A DNA stretch of 64,000 bases from Bacteroides faecalis. GTDB taxonomy: Bacteria; Bacteroidota; Bacteroidia; Bacteroidales; Bacteroidaceae. Location: NCBI RefSeq assembly GCF_003865075.1, contig NZ_BHWB01000020.1:1-64000 (forward strand). Direction: 5' to 3'. Shown here piece by piece: positions 1 through 10,212 of the stretch. Positions within the stretch are counted from its first letter, which is position 1. The number at the start of each line of letters is the position of its first letter. Below the pieces are notes generated by a model. That model was not told where the DNA came from and did not search any database. It was given only the letters and a program-made list of their open reading frames with translations. A program made the translations under genes and the position numbers.

Positions 1-2123
1 TTCCACACGGCATGATTCAACCCAGTCCAGATACTCGTATTGACGGTTGGGACGCTTTTCCGGATATTACTATGCCGATTCAACAATCAATGGTTTTTCA
101 CACACACATATCAGCGGCACAGGATGTTGCGATTATGGAGATGTACTGCTTATGCCTACTGTTGGCAAACAGCAATATATAACTACTGATCCGGAAAGCC
201 AACGTCTGGCTTATGCTTCCTCTTTTTCTCATCAAAATGAGACAGCGGAACCTGGATATTATTCAGTCTTTCTGGATACTTATCAAGTAAAAGCAGAACT
301 TACCTCTACCAAACGTGGAGCACTTCATCGTTATACTTTCCCGGAAAGCAAAGAAGCCGGATTCATTTTAGATCTCGATTACAGCCTACAACGACAGATT
401 AATTCCGAAATGGAGATTGAAGTCATTAGTGACACAGAAATATGCGGGCACAAAAAACAATGTATTGGGCTTTTGACCAATATATTAATTTCTATGCCAA
501 GTTCTCAAAGCCTTTCACCTACACTTTAATTACAGACTCTGTTACAATGGATAACGGAAAACGTCTGCCTACCTGCAAAGCGTTATTACACTTCGAAACA
601 ACTAACAATGAAGAGATATTGGTAAAAGTCGGAATTTCTGCAGTAGATATAGATGGTACGCGCAAGAATGTGGAAAGCGAAATAACAGACTGGGACTTTG
701 ATAAAGTACGCCAAAATGCGCGGAATGCCTGGAACAAATATTTGTCAAAAATAGACATTACAACTCAAGACAAGAATGACAAAACAATTTTTTATACTGC
801 TTTATACCATAGTGCTATTAGTCCTAATCTATTTACAGACACTGACGGACGTTACTTAGGTATGGATCTGCAAGTTCATCAGGGAGATACAATCAATCCG
901 ATTTACACCGTCTTCTCTTTATGGGATACTTTTCGTGCATTGCATCCATTGATGACAATTATCGATCCTGATCTGAATAATCAGTTTATCAACTCATTAA
1001 TTAAGAAACACCAAGAAGGTGGGATTTTTCCGATGTGGGATTTAGCTTCTAATTATACCGGCACCATGATTGGTTATCATGCCGCTCCTGTCATTGTAGA
1101 TGCTTATATGAAAGGATACCGGAATTTTGATGTTAAAGAAGCCTATAATGCTTGTCTGCGTGCCGCCGAATATGATACGACCGGAATAAAATGTCCACCA
1201 TTAGTACTCCCCCACCTGATGCCTAAAGCTAAGTTTTACAAAAACTCTATCGGTTATATACCATGTGACCGCGAGAATGAATCCGTTGCCAAAGCCTTAG
1301 AGTATGCTTATGATGATTGGTGTATTTCTGTATTTGCAGACGCTATGGGCGATTTTGAAAACAAAGCCAAATATGAACGTTTTGCAAAAGCATATGAATT
1401 CTATTTTGATAAATTAACCCGGTTTATGCGCGGACTCGATTCCGAAGGAGAATGGCGTACTCCGTTCAATCCACGTTCCTCCACTCATCGTAATGACGAT
1501 TATTGTGAAGGTACGGCTTGGCAATGGACATGGTTCGTACCTCATGATGTTGAAGGGTTAGTTAATCTGATGGGAGGAGAAGAAGCTTTTGTTAGCAAAT
1601 TGGATTCCTTGTTTACTGTCGATTCAACACTAGAAGGAGAAATGACTTCTTCTGATATCAGCGGACTGATTGACAATACGCGCATGGTAACGAACCAAGC
1701 CATCATGTTATCCATCTTTATAATTATGTAAACCGGCCTTGGAGAACTCAAGAATTAGTAGATAGCGTCTATCGCAGTCAATATGCAAACAGTATTGATG
1801 GATTGTCCGGAAACGAAGATTGTGGACAAATGTCTGCCTGGTATATTCTCAATTCAATGGGATTTTATCAACCATGTCCTGGCAAACCGATTTACTCAAT
1901 TGGACGTCCTGCTTTCGATAAAGTGGAAATTCGCTTGCCAGAAAGAAAAACTTTCACTATAATTGCAAAAAATAATACGAAAACAAATAAATACATTAAA
2001 AATGTTACTCTAAATGGACAACCACTTACTACTCCGTTCTTTGAGCATACAGATATTGCAACCGGAGGAATAATGGAAATCACAATGAGTGACAAACCGA
2101 CAAAATGGGGTAAAAACAACTAA
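1..2123 (+). pseudogene. GH92 alpha-mannosidase, frameshifted three times, 5' end outside window
   Basis: This is a glycoside hydrolase family 92 exo-alpha-mannosidase gene without a continuous frame. Homology runs PHGMIQPSPDT (frame 3, from base 3), then SGYYYADS and GFSHTHISGTG (frame 2), then TMYWAFDQYIN (frame 1), then HGNEPSHH and GNEDCGQMSAWY (frame 3), ending at 2123. The three breaks sit at a four-T run (56-59), a six-A run (452-457) and a single G at 1672; adding one T, A or G respectively restores the GH92 reading. There is no other internal stop. The catalytic-region motifs CEGTAWQW and GNEDCG are still present. It lacks the Trp and His-Glu pair seen in the downstream GH92, so the ancestral enzyme probably had another linkage preference. 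It lies 17 bp upstream of the intact GH92, probably in one operon. Either recent decay or base-calling errors could explain it; decay is favoured because neighbouring genes are intact. Confidence 0.88.
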
Positions 2124-2140
2124 CTACCAATAAATATAAC

Positions 2141-4417
2141 ATGAAAAAATTTTTATTATCAGTCTATGTATTTAGCATAGCACTTTTTTCGCATGCCGAT
2201 GACTGGACACAGTACGTCAATCCATTGATGGGTACACAATCTACTTTCGAATTATCAACAGGTAACACCTATCCAGCCATTGCCCGACCTTGGGGAATGA
2301 ATTTTTGGACTCCCCAAACCGGAAAGATGGGTGACGGATGGCAATACGTCTATACAGCCAATAAAATCCGTGGATTCAAACAAACACACCAACCTAGTCC
2401 ATGGATTAATGACTACGGTCAGTTCTCTATCATGCCTGTAGTAGGCAAGCCTGAGTTTAACGAAGAAAAACGTGCAAGCTGGTTCTCTCACAAAGGTGAA
2501 GAAGCGACTCCTTATTACTATAAGGTATATCTTGCAGAGCACGACGTTGTAACCGAAATGGCACCTACAGACCGTGCGGCTATCTTCCGTTTTACCTTCC
2601 CTGATAGCAAAGATTCATATGTTGTAATCGATGCTTTCAACAAAGGATCTTACATCAAGGTAATTCCCGAAGAAAATAAAATAATAGGTTACACTACCCG
2701 CAATAGTGGAGGGGTACCTGAAAATTTCAAGAATTACTTTATCATCGAGTTTGATAAGCCTTTCACTTACAAAGCTACTGTTAATAACGGAGCAGTGCAA
2801 GAGAATGTTGCAGAACAGACTACAGACCATGCAGGTGCTATCATCGGTTTCCAGACTCACAAAGGTGAGCAGGTGAATGCCCGCGTAGCTTCTTCTTTCA
2901 TCAGTTTTGAGCAAGCTGCTCTTAACATGAAGGAACTTGGAAACGACCAATTGGAGCAAGTGGCAGAAAAAGGAAAAGAAGCTTGGAATCAAGTATTAGG
3001 TAAAATTGAAGTAGAGGGTGGAAATCTCGATCAATATCGTACATTCTATTCTTGTTTATATCGTTCTCTGCTCTTCCCACGTAAATTCTATGAATTTGAT
3101 GCTGTCGGCAAACCGATTCATTACAGTCCATACAACGGTAAAGTTTTACCAGGATATATGTTCACTGATACAGGTTTCTGGGATACATTCCGTTGCTTAT
3201 TCCCATTGTTAAACCTGATGTATCCTTCTATGAACAAAGAAATGCAGGAAGGACTGATCAACACTTACAAAGAAAGCGGCTTCTTCCCGGAATGGGCAAG
3301 CCCGGGACATCGTGGCTGTATGATCGGAAACAACTCCGCTTCTGTATTGGTAGATGCTTATATGAAAGGAGTCAAAGTGGATGATGCCCAGACACTATAT
3401 GAAGGACTAGTTCACGGAGCAGAAAATGTTCATCCGCATGTATCATCTACAGGACGTTTGGGACATGAGTATTATAATAAATTGGGTTATGTTCCTTATG
3501 ATGTGAAGATCAATGAGAATGCTGCACGTACATTGGAATATGCTTACGATGACTGGTGTATCTACAAAATGGCTAAAGAACTGAAACGCCCGAAGAAGGA
3601 AATCGAACTCTTTGCCAAACGTGCTATGAATTATAAGAATGTATATGATAAAGAATCCAAATTGATGCGTGGACGCAATGAGGACGGACAGTTCCAATCT
3701 CCATTCTCTCCATTAAAATGGGGTGATGCCTTTACTGAAGGTAATAGCTGGCACTATTCTTGGTCTGTATTCCATGATCCTCAAGGATTGATCGACTTAA
3801 TGGGTGGAAAACAAGATTTCGTTCAGATGCTGGATTCTGTATTCTCTGTACCTCCTATTTTCGATGAGAGTTATTATGGTGGTGTTATTCATGAGATTCG
3901 TGAAATGACTGTAATGAATATGGGTAACTATGCACATGGCAACCAACCTATTCAGCATATGATCTATATGTACAATTATGCAGGTGAACCTTGGAAAGCT
4001 CAATATTGGTTGCGCCAGGTTATGAATCGGATGTACACTCCGGGACCGGACGGTTACTGTGGTGACGAAGATAATGGACAAACTTCTGCTTGGTATGTAT
4101 TCTCTGCATTAGGTTTCTATCCAGTATGTCCGGGAAGTAATGAGTACGTTACAGGAGCTCCACTCTTTAAGAAAGCTACTCTTCACTTCGAAAACGGTAA
4201 TAACCTAGTGATTGATGCACCTAACAATAATAAGAAGAATCTCTATATCGAATCTTTAGATTTCAACGGCAGTAACTATACAAAGAATTATTTCTGCCAT
4301 GAAGATCTACTAAAAGGAGGATTAATGAAAGTTCAAATGGGTGATCAGCCAAACCATAACCGAGGAACAAAAGACGATGATGCTCCTTATTCATTTTCTA
4401 AAGAATTGAAGAAGTAA
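2141..4417 (+). CDS. GH92 exo-alpha-1,2-mannosidase, secreted
   Basis: The 758-residue protein is a full-length GH92 mannosidase, a calcium-dependent inverting exo-enzyme family that removes terminal alpha-mannose from N-glycans and mannans. Residues 1-19 form a signal peptide ending in SHA. The catalytic region shows E533 in EGNSWHYSW and D642/D644 in GDEDNGQTSAWY, the positions known in the B. thetaiotaomicron enzyme BT3990. W88 (in SPWINDYG) and H584-E585 (in VIHEIREM) are also present and are, from memory, the residues that give BT3990 its alpha-1,2 specificity. The length and residue numbers match BT3990 so well that orthology is likely. In that species the gene lies in a high-mannose N-glycan locus, which suggests the window opens at the end of a similar locus. 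The gene follows the broken GH92 by 17 bp and is followed by an insertion sequence. Confidence 0.95.
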   Translation: MKKFLLSVYVFSIALFSHADDWTQYVNPLMGTQSTFELSTGNTYPAIARPWGMNFWTPQTGKMGDGWQYVYTANKIRGFKQTHQPSPWINDYGQFSIMPVVGKPEFNEEKRASWFSHKGEEATPYYYKVYLAEHDVVTEMAPTDRAAIFRFTFPDSKDSYVVIDAFNKGSYIKVIPEENKIIGYTTRNSGGVPENFKNYFIIEFDKPFTYKATVNNGAVQENVAEQTTDHAGAIIGFQTHKGEQVNARVASSFISFEQAALNMKELGNDQLEQVAEKGKEAWNQVLGKIEVEGGNLDQYRTFYSCLYRSLLFPRKFYEFDAVGKPIHYSPYNGKVLPGYMFTDTGFWDTFRCLFPLLNLMYPSMNKEMQEGLINTYKESGFFPEWASPGHRGCMIGNNSASVLVDAYMKGVKVDDAQTLYEGLVHGAENVHPHVSSTGRLGHEYYNKLGYVPYDVKINENAARTLEYAYDDWCIYKMAKELKRPKKEIELFAKRAMNYKNVYDKESKLMRGRNEDGQFQSPFSPLKWGDAFTEGNSWHYSWSVFHDPQGLIDLMGGKQDFVQMLDSVFSVPPIFDESYYGGVIHEIREMTVMNMGNYAHGNQPIQHMIYMYNYAGEPWKAQYWLRQVMNRMYTPGPDGYCGDEDNGQTSAWYVFSALGFYPVCPGSNEYVTGAPLFKKATLHFENGNNLVIDAPNNNKKNLYIESLDFNGSNYTKNYFCHEDLLKGGLMKVQMGDQPNHNRGTKDDDAPYSFSKELKK

Positions 4418-4468
4418 GTTTTTGTCTATCTATAATTAAAGAGCGCCAAAAGCCTCTATTCACAAGAT

Positions 4469-4501
4469 GAGGTTGTGTCAAAATGCTGGCACAACCTTTT
4501 T
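4469..4501 (+). repeat. Left inverted repeat of the IS, containing a terminator-like hairpin
   Basis: The repeat begins GAGGTTGTGTCAAAA. Inside it AGGTTGTG pairs with CACAACCT, and the pairing continues inward with a T-G wobble and a C-G pair. A run of T follows. This is the shape of a Rho-independent terminator, which could stop readthrough from the upstream GH92 gene. A second hairpin, CAAAGCCC with GGGCTTTG, lies just inside at 4509-4540. Confidence 0.85.
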
Positions 4502-4585
4502 TTATGCGCAAAGCCCAGACTTTCGCAAGCCCGGGCTTTGTTATTACCCAAAATTTTTGTAACTTTAGGCATAAAGTTTTTCGTT

Positions 4586-6247
4586 ATGGCAAAGTTACAT
4601 TTTCGTCCTTACATTCCCAACCAAACAGTTCTTTTTCCCGGAAGAATTGATGAGAACATAGCATCGAACGATCCGGTTCGCATCGTTAATACAGTTGTTG
4701 ATAATCTCAATCTTGACAATTTCAAGAAGCTTTATAAAGCAACCGGTCGTTGTCCTTATCATCCTAAAATGATGCTCAAGGTAATTATCTACGCCTACAT
4801 GAACAATATCTATTCGTGCCGCAAAATAGAGAAGCTTCTCCTACGTGACATCCATTATATCTGGCTTTCCGGTAATGAACATCCGGATTTTATTACCATC
4901 AACCGTTTTCGAAACCGTGTAAAAGAAGAAATAAATACCGTATTTACGCAGTTGGTTCTTGTCCTTGCCGACAAAGGTTTTATCAGCCTTGACGTAGAGT
5001 ATATCGACGGTACCAAGATTGAGTCCATGGCCAACAAATATACTTTTGTCTGGCGCAAGACAGTCGAAAAGAACCGTACAAAGCTGATGGATAAGATCCG
5101 CATTCTCCTGGAGCAGGTAGATGAAGCCATAGCCCAAGAGAACTCCTCCAAAGACACATCCGTAGAGTTCACTCCTGCCATGCTCTCAGATATAGTGAAT
5201 GAACTTAAAGAGGTGCTGGAACACCAGCCTGTAACAAAGGACAAGGAACAAAAGAAAGTCATCCGGGAAAAGAAGAAACAGGTCCGGGAACTTGAGGAGT
5301 ACCGTGACAAGCTGATGGAATACGACAATCACCTTGAAGTCCTTGGAGAACGTAATTCCTATTCTAAGACCGATCCTGATGCTACATTCATGCGTATGAA
5401 AGAAGACGCCATGAAGAACGGGCAGACCAAGCCCGGGTATAATTTACAAACAGGTACTGAAAACCAGTTCATCATAGACTTCCGGCTGTTTCCCAACCCC
5501 ACCGATACGCTGACCCTGATCCCTTTCTTCCACTCCTTCCAGCACCGCTATAACCGCTTACCGGGTATCGGTGTGGCAGACTCCGGTTACGGCTCGGAAG
5601 AAAATTACCGGTTCATGCAAGATAATGGGATAGAAGCCTTTGTCAAGTACAACTACTTCCATAAAGAACAGCGTCCCCGTTATACCCCCAACCCATTCCA
5701 TGCGGAGAGTCTCCATTACAATGCGGGGGAGGATTACTACGTTTGTCCTATGGGGCAGCACATGAACCGTATAGGAACCAGACGTGACAAAACAGCGAGC
5801 GGATACATCTCCGAAAGTGCCCGGTATAAAGCACAAAGATGCGAAGGCTGTCCTTTGCGTGGCAGTTGCTTTAAAGCCCGGGGGAACCGTATTATAGAAG
5901 TCAACCACCGGTTAAACCAATACAAAAGGCAGGCACGGGAAAGGTTGCTCTCAGAAGAAGGAATCAGGCATAGGGGCAGGCGGTGTATAGAACCGGAAGC
6001 CGTTTTTGGACAAATGAAATACAACATGGCATACAGAAGGTTCCGGCATATGGGAGAAGACAAGGTGACAATGGACTTTGCCTTCTTTGCCATAGCTTTT
6101 AATATCAAAAAGATGTGTGCAAAACTGAGAAAGGCAGGAAAGGAGTTCATTACACTTGCTAAATCTATATTTATTGGGCTATTTATAACTCGATACAACG
6201 GGAATATAGTAACTTGTTACCAAATGAATGAGAAAAAAGCGGCATAG
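4586..6247 (+). CDS. IS1182-type DDE transposase
   Basis: The gene encodes the transposase that cuts and rejoins the ends of the surrounding insertion sequence. The chosen ATG at 4586 begins MAKLHFRPYIPNQ, the usual N-terminus of the family, giving 553 residues; an upstream in-frame ATG at 4475 would lie inside the inverted repeat. The N-terminal part (about 1-110, with HPKMMLKVIIYAY) is the DUF772-type helix-turn-helix region. Family acidic residues occur in YIDGTKIES (first Asp) and VADSGYGSE (second Asp), with a Glu in the C-terminal part near the RGRRCIEPEAVFGQ segment. A cysteine cluster (CPMGQH, CEGCPLRGSC) suggests a zinc-binding insertion in the C-terminal half. The frame is intact. 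It is the only gene in the element. Confidence 0.93.
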   Translation: MAKLHFRPYIPNQTVLFPGRIDENIASNDPVRIVNTVVDNLNLDNFKKLYKATGRCPYHPKMMLKVIIYAYMNNIYSCRKIEKLLLRDIHYIWLSGNEHPDFITINRFRNRVKEEINTVFTQLVLVLADKGFISLDVEYIDGTKIESMANKYTFVWRKTVEKNRTKLMDKIRILLEQVDEAIAQENSSKDTSVEFTPAMLSDIVNELKEVLEHQPVTKDKEQKKVIREKKKQVRELEEYRDKLMEYDNHLEVLGERNSYSKTDPDATFMRMKEDAMKNGQTKPGYNLQTGTENQFIIDFRLFPNPTDTLTLIPFFHSFQHRYNRLPGIGVADSGYGSEENYRFMQDNGIEAFVKYNYFHKEQRPRYTPNPFHAESLHYNAGEDYYVCPMGQHMNRIGTRRDKTASGYISESARYKAQRCEGCPLRGSCFKARGNRIIEVNHRLNQYKRQARERLLSEEGIRHRGRRCIEPEAVFGQMKYNMAYRRFRHMGEDKVTMDFAFFAIAFNIKKMCAKLRKAGKEFITLAKSIFIGLFITRYNGNIVTCYQMNEKKAA

Positions 6248-6281
6248 CCAAAAGAAAAGATAACAGGACTATAAATTTTAG

Positions 6282-6314
6282 AAAAAGGTTGTGCCAACGT
6301 TTTGACACAACCTC
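6282..6314 (-). repeat. Right inverted repeat of the IS
   Basis: Its reverse complement begins GAGGTTGTGTCAAAA and matches the left repeat over 33 bases with two mismatches. It carries the same internal complementarity, with the T run on the strand that reads into the element, so it may act as a terminator against transcription entering from the right. Confidence 0.85.
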
Positions 6315-6540
6315 ATTTCATTATCTATAGCTGTATAACAATTCCTTTTAATTGTAAACACATCACATCCACTGCTTTTATAGCTTACTAACCTAATGAC
6401 CTAACAAGTATATAGTTAGGGTGATTTTACAATTCTTTCCCCCTTACTCCTCTCACTAAACAAGAACTACCCGACTGATGACAAAAAAGAGAAACTATTG
6501 TTCAGTAATAAGTTATACAATGAAGAAGAAAAGAAAAAGC

Positions 6541-6589
6541 CCACTCTTTTCACTGGAAACCATAGATAATATTCCAGTGAAAAGAGTGG
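6541..6589 (-). terminator. Terminator with 18-bp perfect stem
   Basis: CCACTCTTTTCACTGGAA (6541-6558) is perfectly complementary to 6572-6589, with a 13-base loop. Read on the minus strand it follows the GH106 stop codon at 6610 and is followed by GGGC and a T-rich run. It most likely ends the GH106 transcript. The rest of the 295-base gap 6315-6609 holds only a small CCTAAC/GTTAGG hairpin near 6397-6420. Confidence 0.85.
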
Positions 6590-6609
6590 ATACTAAATTC
6601 AATATTTAA

Positions 6610-9600
6610 CTATTGTTCAACAAGAACAGCAACCGGTCCCATCAATCCGCTTTCCTTTAATGCAGCATTTTTATCAGGCCATCTTAATACCCAAGTCTTT
6701 CTTTCATTTTCAGGTTGGGCAGCATCAAAAACAAGACGGTTAAACCATGTACTCGTCACTTTTACAGTTAGTTGATTTTTTCCTGATCGAAGAGCCTTTG
6801 TAATATCAACCTGATATGGGAATGTCCACAGAGTCCGTATCCGCTTATCATTGAGAAATACCTCGGCAATCATATCCACTTTTCCTAAATCAAGAATATA
6901 GTTTGTATCACGACTTTTATCTACCTCAAAAGTTGTACTATAATCTACAGTTCCCGAGAAAGCCTTAGCTTCAGCCGAAAGATCTAAATCTTTCCAAGCC
7001 TTCAAATCAGTCAATTGAAGTGCTTCCGGCGCTCCCCATCCAGCAGGGAATTCTACTTTCCAAGTATTAGTAAACGGAATGGTTGCTATCACTTTCTTTT
7101 CCTTTGCTACTATTTCTGTAACCGGTCTGTCTTTACGAAAAACAACAAAGCATGAACCTGCCTGAGGTAAATCCACTGTTACCATAGTCCGGTCTCCTTT
7201 TATCTCATAAACAGCCAGTGTCACATCACCAGTCAAAGGATCCCATATCTCAACATTACCTTTATTTCGAAAATCCAACTGTCCAGCAAATTCCTTACCT
7301 TGAGGAGCTGCCACATAATACCAATCAGCTTGATCAATATTCCTATGTGACCATAATACATCCTGACCTTTTACATCCGGTTCCATATTCAACTTCGTTA
7401 AAGCCTCATCCAAAGTCATTCCACTTATCATTCGACCTTTTCCGATTAGCCGAATTCCTTGCCGGGTATTATTACCCCAAATCTTCTTAACCATCTTATT
7501 AAAATGCTTCTGAGCTGCCTTTCCACCGGAAAGTGTAGCTAAACCAACCGGAGCTTCTCCAATAACAGTCGCTCCCGCTTGAATAAGCGCATATAACTTA
7601 TCCAAAGTTTCCACACACATACGTGGAGCTTCCGGCAGCCAAAGCACACTATAACGAAGTCCTTCAGGAGTAATCAAATCACCATTATCAACAGCTAAAC
7701 GATTCAACAAAACATCTTGATTACAATAATCATACTTAAATCCTATGGGGAAAGGTGCATTTTGATTAGGTTTGTGATTGATTTCATCACCTAAATACCA
7801 AAGAACATCTGATACCGGCTTTCCTCTCTCCATCAAATAACTACAACGAGCCAAATAGGTAGTAAACTCAGGCATATATTTCCACCATGTTTGCCCACGC
7901 AAGAAAGGAGTACCGATACCAGCACCCGAGAAAGAAGTTCCCGGTGCAAGAGAAGCAACATTCGGATTATGAGTATATGTATGGAAAACCAAATGAGTGA
8001 CTCCTTCTATACAATTTATATTAGCTACCTCTTTCAGCATCTGCCAATGTTCATCCCAAGTATGAGAAAATGAAGTAAAAGCTTCTGCTGCAATACGTGG
8101 TTTGCCATAAATACGGGCAGCTGAAGTAGTCGGCTTAATCGGCTTAAAATTGAGTGAACCGACAAAATTATCCATTAAAGGTTGCCAGAACTCGCACATC
8201 GGTACATCAGCAAATTTATAATATTCCAGAATATCCGCCGGGAAAACATCACCGGCTGCCGTTTCATAAGTAATAGAAAGATTGTTTTGCTTTGCCAATT
8301 TTGCCATATTGCCATAGAAATTATGGACAAAGAGTTTATTCAGTACTCTACGCCAATCACACAAAAAGCGAAATGTACTCTCCTGATCATCTACCACATA
8401 ACCGAAAAGTGCCGGTAACCATTTCTGCAATGAATATCCCATCATTTGCTCAAATTCTTTGTCCAATCCGGTTGTCCAAGTTTGGGTCCGACATTCCCAA
8501 CTGTCCATCAGCATTCCTTTTAACAACCCGTTCGATAACGGACCATTCTCTCCGGACAAACGTCCGATATAACCCGCAAAATGAGTATTTGACCCTTCTG
8601 TCGAGAGTTTATTACACTCCCATCCTGTTCCTTCAGGAGGCGCAGGAGAATTACGTTGTCCAGTATTAACATGTCCGACACGCAATACCGTCCATTCACC
8701 CTTGGGAGCTTTCCACCTCAAATTTCCCTTTTCGTCCATTAAAGTCGTAATGTCAATGATCTCAGTTGAATTCACAAAGGTTTCTACCGCAGTTTGTTTA
8801 CCATCTCCGCTCCTTTCAATGCTTCTCAAAGTCCAACCTGCTTCCGACTCCCAGCTATTTTTTCGGGAAGCTGAAAACAGACGTAGCGATCTCAGTGCTA
8901 TATCATGTTGATTAATAATAGAAATCCGATATTTCTTCGCACCTTTTGTTTCAGAACAAGCTAGTGATATAGGATAATTATCTTGCCAGTTGCTTTGAGG
9001 TAAATCTGTATTCAATACTTCCTGAATAGTTCCGTCAGATAAATAAGCCTCCAGTTTTACATGAATACCCGGTACGAAACACCAAGGATGATTGGCTTCA
9101 TTGATGGAAGGAAACTCCAAAGTTCGAACAACGGTTTCACTTGGAAACTCAACTTCTATCCAATAAGGATTATCAGCAGACGTGGAAGTTAGGCGCATCG
9201 CATCTTTTGCCTTACCCAAGAAATAATCATTCCACATTTCTTGCTTATTACTTTTAAAAGAAGAAGGATTCAGTGGTTCACCAGTATCATCTTTTGGAGT
9301 TGGGAATGCAATTACCATTAAATCATTATAGTTTCTCCACTCTTCATCACTTGGTTGAGGGATAGGAAGATTTCTTGTAATTTCCGCGCCATTTCCCAAA
9401 ACATCCGTCCTGCTCCATGCCAAATGACGCATAGCATTAGAAGGCTTGATCCATGGTCCCCCGGACATTGCCCATCCAGGACAATTCTGCATGGTAAATC
9501 GCAAACCCAAACGTTGGCACTCTTCACCCGTATGCGTCACCATTCCATCCCATAAAGGACTAAGACACGTTATTTGTGGTTCCACTCCCGGCCATGGACC

Positions 9601-9882
9601 GCCAAATTGTCCATGAAACAAGTGCACACCTGAAAATCCGGCACCGGCAATCGCTTCCAAATCTTTTGTAATCCCTTCGATCGATACATTACCTCCTATA
9701 TAGTGAAACCAAGTCTCCGGGTAGAAAACCTTATCCGGAGATTTGAATTTATTTATATCCGAATCACTAAAAGGCGAATAAAGTTCTTCCGCGGATGGAG
9801 TGACAGCAACTTGTGCCTCAATGGGGATAGATGTACCAACTAAGAACCCGATGATGGAAACCAATAAAAGTGTATTTCTCAC
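6610..9882 (-). CDS. GH106 alpha-L-rhamnosidase, secreted
   Basis: The 1090-residue protein belongs to glycoside hydrolase family 106, which removes terminal alpha-L-rhamnose by inversion. Residues 1-23 are a signal peptide ending IEA. The N-terminal barrel begins with the family signature WFHYIGGNVSIEGITKDLEAI (shown from residue about 57) and PGWAMSGGPWI. E564 (CEFW) and E600 (AAEAFTS) are conserved glutamates in the positions expected for the acid and base of the family. The motif HTYTHNP follows. The C-terminal 150 residues form a GH2-like sugar-binding domain (YILDLGKVDMIAEVFLNDKRI). It is transcribed away from the SusC/SusD pair at 10972 across a 1.1 kb gap, so it probably acts on products taken up by that pair. 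The exact rhamnoside cannot be told. Confidence 0.9.
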   Translation of the reverse strand: MRNTLLLVSIIGFLVGTSIPIEAQVAVTPSAEELYSPFSDSDINKFKSPDKVFYPETWFHYIGGNVSIEGITKDLEAIAGAGFSGVHLFHGQFGGPWPGVEPQITCLSPLWDGMVTHTGEECQRLGLRFTMQNCPGWAMSGGPWIKPSNAMRHLAWSRTDVLGNGAEITRNLPIPQPSDEEWRNYNDLMVIAFPTPKDDTGEPLNPSSFKSNKQEMWNDYFLGKAKDAMRLTSTSADNPYWIEVEFPSETVVRTLEFPSINEANHPWCFVPGIHVKLEAYLSDGTIQEVLNTDLPQSNWQDNYPISLACSETKGAKKYRISIINQHDIALRSLRLFSASRKNSWESEAGWTLRSIERSGDGKQTAVETFVNSTEIIDITTLMDEKGNLRWKAPKGEWTVLRVGHVNTGQRNSPAPPEGTGWECNKLSTEGSNTHFAGYIGRLSGENGPLSNGLLKGMLMDSWECRTQTWTTGLDKEFEQMMGYSLQKWLPALFGYVVDDQESTFRFLCDWRRVLNKLFVHNFYGNMAKLAKQNNLSITYETAAGDVFPADILEYYKFADVPMCEFWQPLMDNFVGSLNFKPIKPTTSAARIYGKPRIAAEAFTSFSHTWDEHWQMLKEVANINCIEGVTHLVFHTYTHNPNVASLAPGTSFSGAGIGTPFLRGQTWWKYMPEFTTYLARCSYLMERGKPVSDVLWYLGDEINHKPNQNAPFPIGFKYDYCNQDVLLNRLAVDNGDLITPEGLRYSVLWLPEAPRMCVETLDKLYALIQAGATVIGEAPVGLATLSGGKAAQKHFNKMVKKIWGNNTRQGIRLIGKGRMISGMTLDEALTKLNMEPDVKGQDVLWSHRNIDQADWYYVAAPQGKEFAGQLDFRNKGNVEIWDPLTGDVTLAVYEIKGDRTMVTVDLPQAGSCFVVFRKDRPVTEIVAKEKKVIATIPFTNTWKVEFPAGWGAPEALQLTDLKAWKDLDLSAEAKAFSGTVDYSTTFEVDKSRDTNYILDLGKVDMIAEVFLNDKRIRTLWTFPYQVDITKALRSGKNQLTVKVTSTWFNRLVFDAAQPENERKTWVLRWPDKNAALKESGLMGPVAVLVEQ

Positions 9883-10212
9883 AATAATATATTTTTAGAA
9901 TGAAGTAACATTTGGATAATATAAGAGTCATGTAAAATCTCATATACAAAACATTTGCACAATATTCGTCAATTTAGTTCACATTTGCAAAATAATTACT
10001 GATAATTTAACCAACAGACAGACAATTTATCCAAATATAAAAATATTCAAATAGATATCTTTTCGCAATTAGTTTATATTATTAGAAATAATCCATGCAA
10101 AAAGGAGTATAACCGACAAAAAGAGTTAAACAGAGTATTATTTTGTCATTTAACTCATAACTACTTTGAAAATGACAAAAATACGATTGGAGAAAACTAA
10201 TTTAATTCAGTA

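Larger units (their letters stand above)
4469..6314 (+). mobile_element. Insertion sequence, IS1182-type, complete
   Basis: The element is 1846 bp and holds one transposase gene. It is bounded by 33-bp inverted repeats, 4469-4501 and 6282-6314, that differ at two positions. The dinucleotide AT flanks both ends, so the repeats could be read as 35 bp (4467-6316), or AT could be a short target duplication; the sequence does not decide. It lies between two convergent genes and disrupts no visible reading frame. Both ends are intact, so it may still be mobile. Confidence 0.9.

Noticed and set aside
1..2123. Programmed ribosomal frameshifting in the GH92 gene
   Set aside because: Three separate breaks, none with a recognised slippery heptamer and downstream structure, are not expected of programmed frameshifting.
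4855..5328. 157-residue antisense reading frame inside the transposase
   Set aside because: It is opposite a clear transposase gene, is Ser-rich with no motif, and follows from codon use on the other strand.
4469..6314. Composite transposon
   Set aside because: Only one copy of the insertion sequence is in the window and no cargo gene is bracketed.
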